Shown here one piece after another: positions 16,015-24,494 of a stretch of DNA of 64,000 nucleotides; the stretch's first letter is position 1; the number at the start of each line of letters is the position of its first letter. Both the position numbers and the translations under genes were made by a program. A model generated the notes under the pieces. The model saw only the letters and a program-made list of their open reading frames with translations, did not search any database and was not told the origin of the DNA. The stretch covers positions 1 to 64,000 of the forward strand of contig JADJTT010000008.1 in assembly GCA_016711045.1 (NCBI GenBank). The letters run 5' to 3'. The DNA is from Saprospirales bacterium (GTDB lineage Bacteria > Bacteroidota > Bacteroidia > Chitinophagales > Saprospiraceae).

Positions 16015-17670
16015 TTAAGCGCCTGGCTTACTTTTGGCAGCGCCGCCGCCGCCATTGCCGCTATTCGATTTTTTCTTGCCTTTTGTATTTTCAGCAGCTT
16101 GTACTGCTTTATAGACATTGACTACCCCACCTGAAATAGAGAGGTCGCTGAAGGGAACCAGCGTTTTGGAGCCTGGCTTTTTTACTTTTCCTTCGATGGG
16201 CATGGTATTGGAAACGATGAGGTCCTTTACTTGTTCTGCCGTCAGGTCGGGGAAGTAGGAGCGGAGCACTGCAGCTACGCCGGCCGTAACCGGAGAAGCC
16301 ATACTCGTGCCGCTGAACGACTCATAACCCTGGTTGGGAGTGGTGGAATAAATATCTACGCCCGGGGCGAAGACATCCACGTTTTCCTTGCCGTAATTGG
16401 AGAAACCGGCGGCAGCGTTCTCCCCGCCTTTCCAGGACAGCGCGCCTACTTCGATCCAGTTGGCGGCTTTCTTAGGGCCAAAGAGGCCTTTCTTCTCGAA
16501 ACCGTCGTTGGGAAAATTGGGGGACTCGTCGTTGTTCTCCCCGTCGTTGCCGGCTGCATGAACCAGCAGCACATCGTTCTTGAGGGCGTACTTCACCGCT
16601 TTATCAACCGCTTCTTTATCCCAGGAATAGCCTTTTCCGAAGCTCATGTTGATAACGGATGCGCCGTTGTCGACCGCATAGATAATGGCGTTGGCTACGT
16701 CTTTATCGCGCTCGTCGCCATCGGGCACTGCCCGCACCGACATGATGCGTACGTTATCAGCTACGCCTTTGATGCCGATATCGTTGTTGCGCACGGCGCC
16801 AATGATCCCGGATACGTGCGTGCCGTGGCTGGCATCGGGGCCGATCACATCGTTGTTGCCATAGTAGCGCTCGTAGGAGTCGCTGTAGTTATCCCCCACG
16901 ATCGAACGCGGGTTGTAGTCGGGGTTGTAGTTGTATTTTGCCTGGCCGGAGAAGTAGTCTACGGCGCCTTCCAGTTGTTTGGCCACATCGGCAAGGCTGC
17001 CTCCTTCTTTGAGGATGTTTTTCAGCACGTTGAGCGCCTGCTGCATTTGGGGGTCTTCGGTTTCAAAGCTTTCCAGCTCTTCTTTGGTCACTTCATCCTT
17101 GCCCATAGCTGCCTGGAGGGCGACAATGCCGTCGAGCAACCCCTGATAGAGGCCCAGGTTGCCTTCCAACTCCTGCTGCTTGTTGTCCATATCTTCCTTG
17201 ATGGTCTGGTAGGTATCGTACAGCTTCTTGTCCTTTTTGGACAGGGAAGAAGGGTCTTTTCCTTCGAAGTACGCCTTATAATAGACGTATAAGCGGGTAC
17301 TTTCCAGCGTTTCGTGTTCAATGTTTTGTCCATCCTTACCCCCGATGAAGTTCCATCCGTGTACGTCGTCGATATAGCCGTTGTTGTCATCATCTTTTCC
17401 GTTGCCGGGGATTTCACCTGGGTTGACCCACATGATATCCTTCAGGTCTTCGTGGTTGGCATCCACACCGGAATCAATTACGGCTACTATCACGGTTTGG
17501 CTCTTTTTGCCGGCCAATAATTCCCTATACATGCGTTCGGTGCTGACACCTGGTGCGCCTTCGGTTTGGGGATCCAGGTTAAACCAATTATCCTTGGCTT
17601 CATCACCTTGTGCCATCAGGCTATAGCCCGAAAAGAGCACGGCAACCAATAACAGAAGTTTAAATTTCAT
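16015..17670 (-). CDS. Secreted S8 (subtilisin) family serine protease
   Basis: 551 residues from ATG 17670, which begins a signal peptide (MKFKLLLLVAVLFSGYSLMAQ). Catalytic triad: Asp66 in VIDSGVD, His282 in SHGTHVSG, Ser456 in SGTSMASP; oxyanion Asn in HAAGNDGENN. The Asp-to-His distance (about 216 residues) is much longer than the usual 30-60, because of a helical Lys/Glu-rich insertion (about 115-245) that may act as a lid or prodomain-like insert. The C terminus ends in a low-complexity Lys/Ser/Gly tail (KGKKKSNSGNGGGGAAKSKP) without a T9SS sorting domain, so it is probably periplasmic. Transcribed alone. Confidence 0.93.
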   Translation of the reverse strand: MKFKLLLLVAVLFSGYSLMAQGDEAKDNWFNLDPQTEGAPGVSTERMYRELLAGKKSQTVIVAVIDSGVDANHEDLKDIMWVNPGEIPGNGKDDDNNGYIDDVHGWNFIGGKDGQNIEHETLESTRLYVYYKAYFEGKDPSSLSKKDKKLYDTYQTIKEDMDNKQQELEGNLGLYQGLLDGIVALQAAMGKDEVTKEELESFETEDPQMQQALNVLKNILKEGGSLADVAKQLEGAVDYFSGQAKYNYNPDYNPRSIVGDNYSDSYERYYGNNDVIGPDASHGTHVSGIIGAVRNNDIGIKGVADNVRIMSVRAVPDGDERDKDVANAIIYAVDNGASVINMSFGKGYSWDKEAVDKAVKYALKNDVLLVHAAGNDGENNDESPNFPNDGFEKKGLFGPKKAANWIEVGALSWKGGENAAAGFSNYGKENVDVFAPGVDIYSTTPNQGYESFSGTSMASPVTAGVAAVLRSYFPDLTAEQVKDLIVSNTMPIEGKVKKPGSKTLVPFSDLSISGGVVNVYKAVQAAENTKGKKKSNSGNGGGGAAKSKPGA

Positions 17671-17896
17671 ACAAAAAGAATTTTTTGCTAGAGTTGAAAA
17701 ATAAAAATTAGGAAAATGTCTGGAGGATATACGGATAATTTTCAAAATCGTTCTAATTTTCCATCGCTTCCGGAAATGGGAGCACAAAATAGCCAAAATG
17801 GCATTTGGGGAGAGATTTTTCGGATAAAAAGAGGACTTTTGTACCTCAAATCGCCATAATCTTAGACAAAAAACGAACTAATTAGTTGCAAGGTAT

Positions 17897-18793
17897 ATGG
17901 GAATAAATTTTTTGGCCCGGGTTGCCCGGCTATTTTTACTGGGCATGTTGTTGCAAGGTCTTTCCGCTCCGCACGCAAAGGCCCAATTTCTCGAAGTGGG
18001 CGCAAATTTGGGATTGTCCAATTACCGGGGCGATCTCTCCAACAACTCGGTGTCGCTATACCTCAAGGAAACAAAGGGAAGCTTCGGCATTTTTGCCTCT
18101 TATCACCTCAACGACCTCCTGGCTGTGCGGTTGGGGGCTCAGTATGCCGGTATTTCCGGCTCCGACGCCAATGCACCAGGGGAGGAAATTCGCTCCCGAA
18201 ACCTGAGTTTTCGGTCTATTCTGCTGGAAGGATCGCTCGTGGGCGAGTTCTATGTACCGGGTTTTCAACCCTATAACCTGAGTAAACCGGTTTCTCCCTA
18301 TATTTTTGCAGGAATTGCAGGAGCTTATTTCAATCCGAAGACGGAATTCGCAGGAGAAACGGTATCTTTACAGCCCTTAGGTACGGAAGGACAGGGGATG
18401 CCCGGCTTCGGTGCTCCATATAGCCGCGTAGCCTTCTCGATTCCCTTCGGACTTGGGGTAAAGTTCGCCGTGACAGACCTGTTCAATGTAGGTTTGGAAC
18501 TGGGGCTTCGCCGGTCTTTTTCCGACTACCTCGACGATGTAAGCGGCACTTATGTATCGTACGAACAACTACTGGCGGGCAACGGCCCACTAGCAGCCGC
18601 ATTGGGCAACCGGACCGGCGAATACCAGGGGAAGGATCCTGTGAGCGTAGCCACTGGTACCCGACGAGGCGATCAGGCAAAAGGCGATTGGTATTATATC
18701 ATGGGGATCACCCTTTCCTGGAATTTTCTGGACAATGGCCTGGTGGGTGGCCGCAAGCGAAGCACCCGTCGGCAAGGATGCAAGACATATTAA
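17897..18793 (+). CDS. DUF6089 outer-membrane beta-barrel-like protein
   Basis: 298 residues. Signal peptide MGINFLARVARLFLLGMLLQG to AKAQ (cleavage near 30). Then FLEVGANLGLSNYRGDL, the start typical of the Bacteroidota DUF6089 family, related to PorG-type barrels. Alternating beta-strand segments follow (FGIFASYHLNDLLAVRLGAQYAG; SPYIFAGIAGAYFNPKT; VGLELGLRRSFSDYLDDVSG), and the C terminus is short and basic. Function is unknown; homologues are counted among outer-membrane proteins. An upstream GACTTTTGTACC near 17836 resembles a -7 promoter. Confidence 0.85.
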   Translation: MGINFLARVARLFLLGMLLQGLSAPHAKAQFLEVGANLGLSNYRGDLSNNSVSLYLKETKGSFGIFASYHLNDLLAVRLGAQYAGISGSDANAPGEEIRSRNLSFRSILLEGSLVGEFYVPGFQPYNLSKPVSPYIFAGIAGAYFNPKTEFAGETVSLQPLGTEGQGMPGFGAPYSRVAFSIPFGLGVKFAVTDLFNVGLELGLRRSFSDYLDDVSGTYVSYEQLLAGNGPLAAALGNRTGEYQGKDPVSVATGTRRGDQAKGDWYYIMGITLSWNFLDNGLVGGRKRSTRRQGCKTY

Positions 18794-18823
18794 CGAATCT
18801 TTCCACCATTAAAATAATCCGTT

Positions 18824-19141
18824 ATGGATACGGCTTTTGAATTTTTCAACAACCAAGAGAATTACCTGACTATTTACCTGCTCATTTTCACCATCATCCT
18901 CGGTTTTGAGGTGATCTCCAAGGTGCCTACCATCCTGCACACCCCTCTGATGTCCGGCTCTAATGCGGTATCGGGGATTGTCATCGTGGGAGCTATCCTG
19001 CTGATCCGAGAGGCTGACCCTGCAGATTACCTGACCCTCAGCCTGGGTTTCCTGGGCGTCGTTTTGGGGATGATAAATGCAGCCGGGGGCTTCTTTGTGA
19101 CCGACCGCATGCTGGAAATGTTCAAGAAAAAGCCAAAGTAA
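18824..19141 (+). CDS. pntAB: NAD(P) transhydrogenase subunit alpha part 2 (membrane domain)
   Basis: 105 residues with three membrane segments (LTIYLLIFTIILGFEVI; NAVSGIVIVGAILLI; YLTLSLGFLGVVLGMINAAGG). GFEVISKVPTILHTPLMSGSNAVSGI is the family signature. It is part of the proton-pumping transhydrogenase that makes NADPH from NADH. In split-subunit systems it follows the soluble alpha-1 gene (pntAA), but here the preceding gene, 30 bases upstream, is a DUF6089 protein, so alpha-1 is absent from this window. The beta subunit gene follows but is broken. Confidence 0.93.
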   Translation: MDTAFEFFNNQENYLTIYLLIFTIILGFEVISKVPTILHTPLMSGSNAVSGIVIVGAILLIREADPADYLTLSLGFLGVVLGMINAAGGFFVTDRMLEMFKKKPK

Positions 19142-19227
19142 ACCTCGGGTGTACTATGCTTGCAAATGGAATCGCGGCTGATCCACTCAGTCGTTATTAA
19201 ACAAACAAAAACGAAAAAAAACCTGAT

Positions 19228-20434
19228 ATGGGCTTTCAATTTGTTATCAATCTTGCCTTTATGGTTGGAGCAATCCTCTTCGTTTGGGGCTTGCGTTTGC
19301 TCAGTTCTCCTGATTCTGCTCGCCGTGGTAATCTCCTGGGAGGCGGTATCGGTATGGCATTGGCCATTGTGGGCGCCTTGTTCATGCCACTGAAAGGGGC
19401 TAATAATTATGTCTGGATCTTCGCGGCACTCGCTGTAGGGGGAGTGATTGGCTACTATTCCGCTAAAAAGGTCAAAATGACGTCCATGCCTCAGATGGTC
19501 TCCATCTTCAACGGGTTGGGGGGCGTATATCGGCTTGGCGATCGTGATGTTCGCAAGCGGCGTTTGGCTGGTGGTACAGGGTGAGCAGGGCACTATTTGG
19601 CTCGCGCTGATCGTAATGACCCTTTCCCTTCTTTACGGTGTTTCCTTCGTGGTGCCGATCGGTGGGGCGGATATGCCGGTGGTGATCTCCCTCCTCAACA
19701 GCTTCTCCGGTCTCTCGGCCGCCTCTGCGGGTCTGATCTACAACAACCAGATCATGGTGGTCGGTGGTATCCTCGTTGGCGCTTCGGGTACAATCCTGAC
19801 CGTGCTCATGTGTAATGCCATGAACCGCTCCCTGCTGAACGTACTCGTAGGCGGTTTCGGCGGCAGCAGCGCGGCCGGTAGCAAGGGCGCGCAGGGAGAC
19901 CTGGTGGCCAAGGAAGTGGGCCTCAACGACATGGCTATCCAGTTGAACTATTCCAAATCGGTGGTCTTTGTACCGGGTTATGGTTTGGCCGTAGCCCAGG
20001 CTCAGAAGGTCTGCAAAGAGATCGAAGATATTCTCGAAGCCAACGGCGTGGAAGTGCGCTATGCCATCCACCCGGTTGCCGGCCGGATGCCGGGGCACAT
20101 GAACGTATTGCTGGCAGAGGCTGATGTGCCTTATCCCAAATTACTCGACCTGGAGGATGCTAACTCTTTCCTGGCCAATGCAGATATGGCGGTGATCGTA
20201 GGCGCCAACGACGTGGTAAACCCGGCGGCACTGGACGACCCCAGTTCGCCCATCTACGGAATGCCCATCCTTCGGGTATGGGATGCCAAACACGTCATCG
20301 TGCTGAAACGCAGTATGCGTCCAGGCTACGCGGGTATTGAGAACCCGCTGTTCTTCCATCCCAAAACGCGTATGCTTTTTGGGGATGCCAAAGAATCGCT
20401 CGGTAAGTTGGTTACAGAGTTGAAGAATCTCTAA
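19228..20434 (+). pseudogene. pntB: NAD(P) transhydrogenase subunit beta, internal deletion and frameshift
   Basis: Reading from ATG 19228 gives about 98 residues of normal PntB N terminus (MGFQFVINLAFMVGAILFVW, then KKVKMTSMPQMVSIFNGLGG). The frame then breaks at a run of six G (19518-19523). The rest continues in another frame from GAYIGLAIVMFASG through GGADMPVVISLLNSFSG and the NADP-binding domain (VPGYGLAVAQAQK, HPVAGRMPGHMNVLLAEA, GANDVVNPAA, KRSMRPGYAG) to a normal stop. Against E. coli PntB, recalled from memory, about 65 residues of the membrane domain are missing at exactly this point. So it is not just a base error: about 200 bases seem lost. It is either a real pseudogene or an assembly fault. 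Confidence 0.85.
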
Positions 20435-20437
20435 ATA

Positions 20438-20470
20438 AAAAAGGCCCCGGATCGCATCCGGGGCCTTTTT
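20438..20470. terminator. Strong bidirectional terminator
   Basis: AAAAAGGCCCCGGAT (20438-20452), loop CGC, ATCCGGGGCCTTTTT (20456-20470), a perfect 15-bp stem between the convergent pntB and amidase genes. Confidence 0.93.
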
Positions 20471-20472
20471 GT

Positions 20473-21684
20473 TTATTTCAAGATCCCTTCCAGCAACCAA
20501 TTGGCCAGAGCCTGCCGGTTGCTTTCAATGATGATCCGTTGCTGGTCAAAAGCGTTGCGGATATTTCCCAGTTCGATATAGACCGAAGGGGTATTGGTTT
20601 CGCGCAACATATAGAGGTCGCGTGGGGTTACCGTTCCGAAATATTGGCCCGAGCTGCGGTACTGCTCGTATTTTTGCTTCATTTTCTGCTGCAAGTCCAT
20701 TGCCAACTGCTTACTTTTCTCATTCGTACTCTGGTAATAGAAAAACAGGTCGGTCTGCTGCCGGTGGCTCCGGGAATCTACGTGGACGATGATCGTATAT
20801 TGATCCTTAATTCCCTGGCGTTGGTATTGGGCATAGAGCTCGTTTATGATCTCCGCCCGTTGATGAAGCCGCTCCTGCTGAGGCCGCGGGATAACTTTAT
20901 TCCCCCAGGCCAATTCGTCTGAGTCGCAGTCGAGGTACTGCCCGGACCGGATCCCGTCATTGGGATCGCGCACGATGAGATAGGTGGTAGCGCCATGGGC
21001 CACCAGGTTGCGGGCCAGCCGAAGGGCTACATCGTAGGCGTACTCGTCTTCACAAAGCGTGTGGTTGCCTTTGCTGCCCTGGGCGCCCGGGTCCGGTCCC
21101 CCATGACCGGATACTACGTAAAAGATCTTCCCCCGGAGTTTGGTACTTTGCAACGGCACATATTCATTGGCTTTCCCGAAAATGGGAAAGCGCCGCGATC
21201 CGCCTTTTTCATTGGCCAGATTTGCCGCTTCTTCTCCTTGTGGCGCTTCTGCTTCCTGGTCGACGGCCGGGATATCCGGATCAGGACACTTGAGGAGGTG
21301 ATAGGGCACCCACAATTCCTTGCTGGTTTTGAAACTCTCCTTTTGATAGCCTTTCTCCAACATCAGGTCGTTGTAGGTTTCAATCGATTTGGCGATATTC
21401 CAGTCCTCAATCCCTATGGAAGACCGGATGGTCTTGCCGTTGTATGTATAGATCAACACCGGCAGGGCGTAGTATTTACCTACTACCAGCCCATCCTTTC
21501 GGGACATGCCGTTGATCCGGTAAAATTCGTCGTGGTTGCAGGTATAACGGTCGAGCTGATACCGGCGAAGCAGGGAGAATACGCCATCACCCTGCAAGGC
21601 CGGAACCTTGTGGTACTCGGGTTCTGCATTTTCTGCAAATCCAAGCAGGAGGAAACCAGAAAGGAGGAGCCAGATAAACTTCAT
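20473..21684 (-). CDS. N-acetylmuramoyl-L-alanine amidase (Amidase_3 type), secreted
   Basis: 403 residues. Signal peptide MKFIWLLLSGFLLLGFAENA. An N-terminal region of about 120 residues (HKVPALQGDGVFSLLRRYQL, NHDEFYRING) looks like a LysM-related or SPOR-less cell-wall-binding module, seen in Bacteroidota amidases. The C-terminal Amidase_3 domain has zinc ligands in VVSGHGGPDPGAQG (His and following Glu in CEDEYAYDVAL), IIVHVDSRSH and the late Glu of SVYIELGNIRN. It cleaves the amide bond between muramic acid and the stem peptide in the periplasm. GHGGPDPGA has GHGG in place of the usual DAGHGG. Confidence 0.88.
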   Translation of the reverse strand: MKFIWLLLSGFLLLGFAENAEPEYHKVPALQGDGVFSLLRRYQLDRYTCNHDEFYRINGMSRKDGLVVGKYYALPVLIYTYNGKTIRSSIGIEDWNIAKSIETYNDLMLEKGYQKESFKTSKELWVPYHLLKCPDPDIPAVDQEAEAPQGEEAANLANEKGGSRRFPIFGKANEYVPLQSTKLRGKIFYVVSGHGGPDPGAQGSKGNHTLCEDEYAYDVALRLARNLVAHGATTYLIVRDPNDGIRSGQYLDCDSDELAWGNKVIPRPQQERLHQRAEIINELYAQYQRQGIKDQYTIIVHVDSRSHRQQTDLFFYYQSTNEKSKQLAMDLQQKMKQKYEQYRSSGQYFGTVTPRDLYMLRETNTPSVYIELGNIRNAFDQQRIIIESNRQALANWLLEGILK

Positions 21685-21758
21685 TTATTATAGTTGCAAA
21701 TCCTTTGTTCAACGTGCCGGCATGCGAAGCTATTTTACAGCCTGTCCAAATTCGCAGA

Positions 21759-22124
21759 TCATTCCGGTTTGGTATCGGGCGGGATGATCGATGTCTTTTC
21801 CCCGAAGTACTGGGCAAATTGTTGCATGGCGCCGGCCATTTCCTTATTGTTGGTGGCTTTGAAGTAGGTTTCGGCTAGTCCACGCAGGGTGTGAAACATC
21901 ATCCGGTCCATTTCCATGACCTGCATTTCCTGGGTCCACAGGTCCATGCGCAGGGTTTCTTTGTGCTCTTTGTCGAAGATGGAGAGCAAGAAGGCTTTGC
22001 ATGCCTGCGGCTGTTTCCCGCCGGGCTGGTCTTCTGCTTCCCATTCGATGCTTACCGGCCATTTCTTGTCATTCAGCCCGATCACGATCTTTATTTCGGA
22101 TTGAGTTACTGCTTCGTTATCCAT
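21759..22124 (-). CDS. gldC: Gliding motility protein GldC family
   Basis: 121 residues, near the usual 110. Matches the GldC pattern: SEIKIVIGLNDKKWPVSIEW, KAFLLSIFDKEHKETLRMDL, WTQEMQVMEMDRMMFHTLRG, LAETYFKATNNKEMAGAMQQ, FAQYFGEK. GldC is a cytoplasmic protein first found in Flavobacterium johnsoniae next to gldB and linked to gliding, but not to the core T9SS machinery. Here no gldB or other gld gene is adjacent. It overlaps the stop of the upstream NAD-binding gene by 19 bases, so the two are translationally coupled. Confidence 0.85.
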   Translation of the reverse strand: MDNEAVTQSEIKIVIGLNDKKWPVSIEWEAEDQPGGKQPQACKAFLLSIFDKEHKETLRMDLWTQEMQVMEMDRMMFHTLRGLAETYFKATNNKEMAGAMQQFAQYFGEKTSIIPPDTKPE

Positions 22125-22810
22125 AAGTGGGGTTCTTCTGCTAGTTGATGAATATCGTCTGAGGAATGCACGTGCACGCCCGGTTGGAGTTGTTGGGCGG
22201 CTACCAGCATCGCGTTTGCCACGGTAGATGCGTCTACCGGGCGGTAAGATTTTAACAGGGCCCCCTGTGTGAGGCGGTCGATTCTGCTCAGGGCAATTCC
22301 CGCAATCTCTTCCCCGAATCTAACCTCTTTTCGCTTTCCCATCAGTACAGAGGGCTGAAAGATATGGAACGCCCAAAAATCAAGTTTTTTCAGGGCTTGT
22401 TCCAATTCGCCCTTCACCCTGGAGTAGAAGAAAAGGGAGTGGGGACTGGCGCCGACGGCCGATACCAGCAATAGCTGAGCTACGCCGTTTTGGCGGGCGG
22501 CCCGTGCTACCTCCCGGGTATAGGTAAAATCCACTTTGAAAAAGGCTGCTCTGCTTCCAGCCTTTTTCAGGGTGGTTCCTAACGCACAAAACAAGTCTTC
22601 TCCTTTCAATAAATGGGCAAAATCTGCGGGGCTATCAAAGTCGACCAGGTGTACTTCCAGGTGTGCGTGTTGCACCGCGGGCTTCCGCCTGCTCAGCACG
22701 ATTACTTTTTGGTAGGCGGGATGTTCCAGAAGTTGCAGCAGCAACTGGCTGCCGACCAGCCCGGTTGCGCCCAATAAAATAGCCGTTTTTCGGTCTTTTT
22801 GTATTTGCAT
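22106..22810 (-). CDS. NAD(P)-binding Rossmann-fold protein (HTATIP2/YwnB-like)
   Basis: 234 residues from ATG 22810. The N-terminal nucleotide motif is AILLGATGLVGSQLL (GxxGxxG). Then VIVLSRRKP, an atypical short-chain layout with FFYSRVKGELEQAL (YxxxK), FHIFQPSVLMGKR and a C-terminal RPVDASTVANAMLVAA. This is the pattern of HTATIP2/TIP30-like and oxidoreductase YbjT-like atypical SDRs. Substrate unknown. The downstream gldC gene begins inside its 3' end. Confidence 0.82.
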   Translation of the reverse strand: MQIQKDRKTAILLGATGLVGSQLLLQLLEHPAYQKVIVLSRRKPAVQHAHLEVHLVDFDSPADFAHLLKGEDLFCALGTTLKKAGSRAAFFKVDFTYTREVARAARQNGVAQLLLVSAVGASPHSLFFYSRVKGELEQALKKLDFWAFHIFQPSVLMGKRKEVRFGEEIAGIALSRIDRLTQGALLKSYRPVDASTVANAMLVAAQQLQPGVHVHSSDDIHQLAEEPHLWITKQ

Positions 22811-22891
22811 GGAAGTGGGGTTGGGCAATGGGTTCAGCAATCAAAGGTAGTGCTTTCCCATGAGGCGAAAAAGCGGACAAGTAAAAAGCCT

Positions 22892-23698
22892 TTAATACAA
22901 GGGGATGGGCCTGACCTTTACGCCATGCTTTTTCAGGAGGCGCAATACCCCTTTTCCTCCCCACAGGTGCGCAGCGCCCACGCCACAAAATACGCTTTGT
23001 TGGCGGATAAGGTCTGCGATGCGGTCGGCCATCACCTGGTTGCGGTCAAATAACATCCATTTGCGAAGCCCTCCGGCATTTTTTCGCGAAACCCGGTAGA
23101 GGTCCCTCAATTCGCCCTTTTGGTACAACCGGGTCAGGTGATTGAGCAAGGCCCGGTAATGCCCCGGGTTGCGGCCGATTTCCAATAGCATTTTTATCTG
23201 GGCTTCGAGCGGGATGCGCAAGAGCAGTTGTTGTTGCGATTCCAGCGATTCAATACCCAGGGTTTGTTTTCCCTGACCGGCGGCATATTCCCATAGATAC
23301 GCATCTAAAAAGAGCTGTTGGTCTTCTTTCATCAACCGTTCGGAGATCATTTCTACCAGGGCCAAAGGTATAAATCGGAGGAAATATTGGAGGTCGAGCT
23401 GGAATGCCTTTAAAATACTCTTGCGAAGGCGTTGGTAGGCGCGCAAGGACACATGGTCGAGCAGCGTAGTGTGCGCAGGAAATTGAAGAGAGAAAGGATC
23501 AAGTGCGGCGCCCTCCTGTTGGAGGTCAATTTCGAGTGCCAGGGCCTGGCAGGAATCGATACAGGCACGGATGGTGTCCATACCGTGGAAAGCACGCTGG
23601 TCACGGATATGCATCGTGCCAAACAAAAAAGAAGTGTCGCGAATCTCCGGCATGGACAATTCCCAGAGCAAAGAAATGCGAGTGCTCATATTGTCCAT
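22892..23698 (-). CDS. TraB/GumN family protein
   Basis: 268 residues. Characteristic motifs of the TraB/GumN (Tiki-like) fold: SFLFGTMHIRD near 24-34, ALALEIDLQQ near 53-62, LGIESLESQQQLL with paired acidic residues in the middle, and VFCGVGAAHLWGGKGVLRLL near 239-258. Members are putative metalloproteases that use the GxxH and Glu residues for metal binding. No signal peptide or lipobox is obvious (MDNMSTRISLLWEL), unlike many secreted homologues. The role is unknown. Confidence 0.85.
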   Translation of the reverse strand: MDNMSTRISLLWELSMPEIRDTSFLFGTMHIRDQRAFHGMDTIRACIDSCQALALEIDLQQEGAALDPFSLQFPAHTTLLDHVSLRAYQRLRKSILKAFQLDLQYFLRFIPLALVEMISERLMKEDQQLFLDAYLWEYAAGQGKQTLGIESLESQQQLLLRIPLEAQIKMLLEIGRNPGHYRALLNHLTRLYQKGELRDLYRVSRKNAGGLRKWMLFDRNQVMADRIADLIRQQSVFCGVGAAHLWGGKGVLRLLKKHGVKVRPIPLY

Positions 23699-23758
23699 GC
23701 GTTTTTGGAGTGGTTATTTGGTAAGGCTGGAAGGCAGAGAATGGCGGCTTGCGGTATT

Positions 23759-24232
23759 TTACCCGTAGTTGAAGGGCAATACTTTAGAATCTTTTACGGT
23801 AGAAAGCGTCATCAGCGTTTTCAGGCGTTCGATCTCCTCAATCTGTGATAGGGTCTTAAATAACAACTGCTCGTAAGAAGGAAGATCCTTGCAGACGATC
23901 TTCATCAGGAAATCGGCTTCTCCCGTGATGATGAAACATTCGGTAATCTCCTCAATAGTCTTCACTTTTTCCAGGAAGTTATTGAGGGCATTTTCTTTGT
24001 GCCATGCCAGGGAAACCAATACAAATGTCTTGACGTTGAGGCCAATAGCTTGCGGGTTTACCTGTGCGTGGTAGCTCTCAATGATAGTGGATTGTTCGAG
24101 CTTTTTCACCCGTTCAAGGGTGGGTGCCGGCGACAGCCCGATCTTCTTGGAAAGATCCAGGTTTGTGATCTTGCTATTTTCCTGAAGGATACGGAGGATT
24201 TTCAAATCAATTTTGTCCAGTTTTTCAGCCAT
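23759..24232 (-). CDS. Lrp/AsnC family transcriptional regulator
   Basis: 157 residues from ATG 24232 (MAEKLDKIDLKILRIL). The N-terminal winged helix-turn-helix (LDLSKKIGLSPAPTLERVKKLEQS) is followed by a RAM/AsnC ligand-binding domain (VKTFVLVSLAWH, ITECFIITGEADFLMKIVCK, LSTVKDSKVLP). It would form octamers that sense amino acids in the family. It lies just downstream of a glutamate dehydrogenase gene in the same direction, but with two hairpins between, and may regulate amino-acid metabolism including that gene (inference). Confidence 0.93.
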   Translation of the reverse strand: MAEKLDKIDLKILRILQENSKITNLDLSKKIGLSPAPTLERVKKLEQSTIIESYHAQVNPQAIGLNVKTFVLVSLAWHKENALNNFLEKVKTIEEITECFIITGEADFLMKIVCKDLPSYEQLLFKTLSQIEEIERLKTLMTLSTVKDSKVLPFNYG

Positions 24233-24374
24233 TGTCGTGCGATTTTTTACAATTTTTTGTGGGTGCAAGATAGCGGAAAGGAAATTAAATGCAAAGCATT
24301 GGACGAAAAACCCATGTTTGTTTTTTTAATTCTTCCATTTGCAGAAATATTTTAAAAAAAATTTTGACTAAAAT

Positions 24375-24419
24375 AAAAAAGGGGCAGTGCAGCATAGCAC
24401 ATTGCCCCTTTTTTTTTGA
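24375..24419 (-). terminator. Rho-independent terminator between gdh and the Lrp gene
   Basis: AAAAAAGGGGCA (24375-24386) pairs with TGCCCCTTTTTT (24403-24414), extended inside by GTGC/GCAC. Runs of A and T on both sides make it usable in both directions. Confidence 0.9.
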
Positions 24420-24430
24420 AAATATAAACT

Positions 24431-24485
24431 TATAGTTGTGTACAAACACGATGACCACAGGTCGCAGTGTTTGTACACAGCTATA
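24431..24485. repeat. Long inverted repeat downstream of glutamate dehydrogenase
   Basis: Arms TATAGTTGTGTACAAACAC (24431-24449) and 24467-24485 are complementary over 19 bp with one mismatch. The 17-base loop contains a further GACC/GGTC pair. It begins ten bases past the gdh stop on the minus strand and has no T run of its own, so it could protect the mRNA 3' end or bind a protein. Confidence 0.8.
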
Positions 24486-24494
24486 CTTACCAAA

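Noticed and set aside
16231..17292. 353-codon open frame opposite the S8 protease
   Set aside because: It is the antisense of a well-supported protease gene, with low-complexity content from the reverse frame and no family match.
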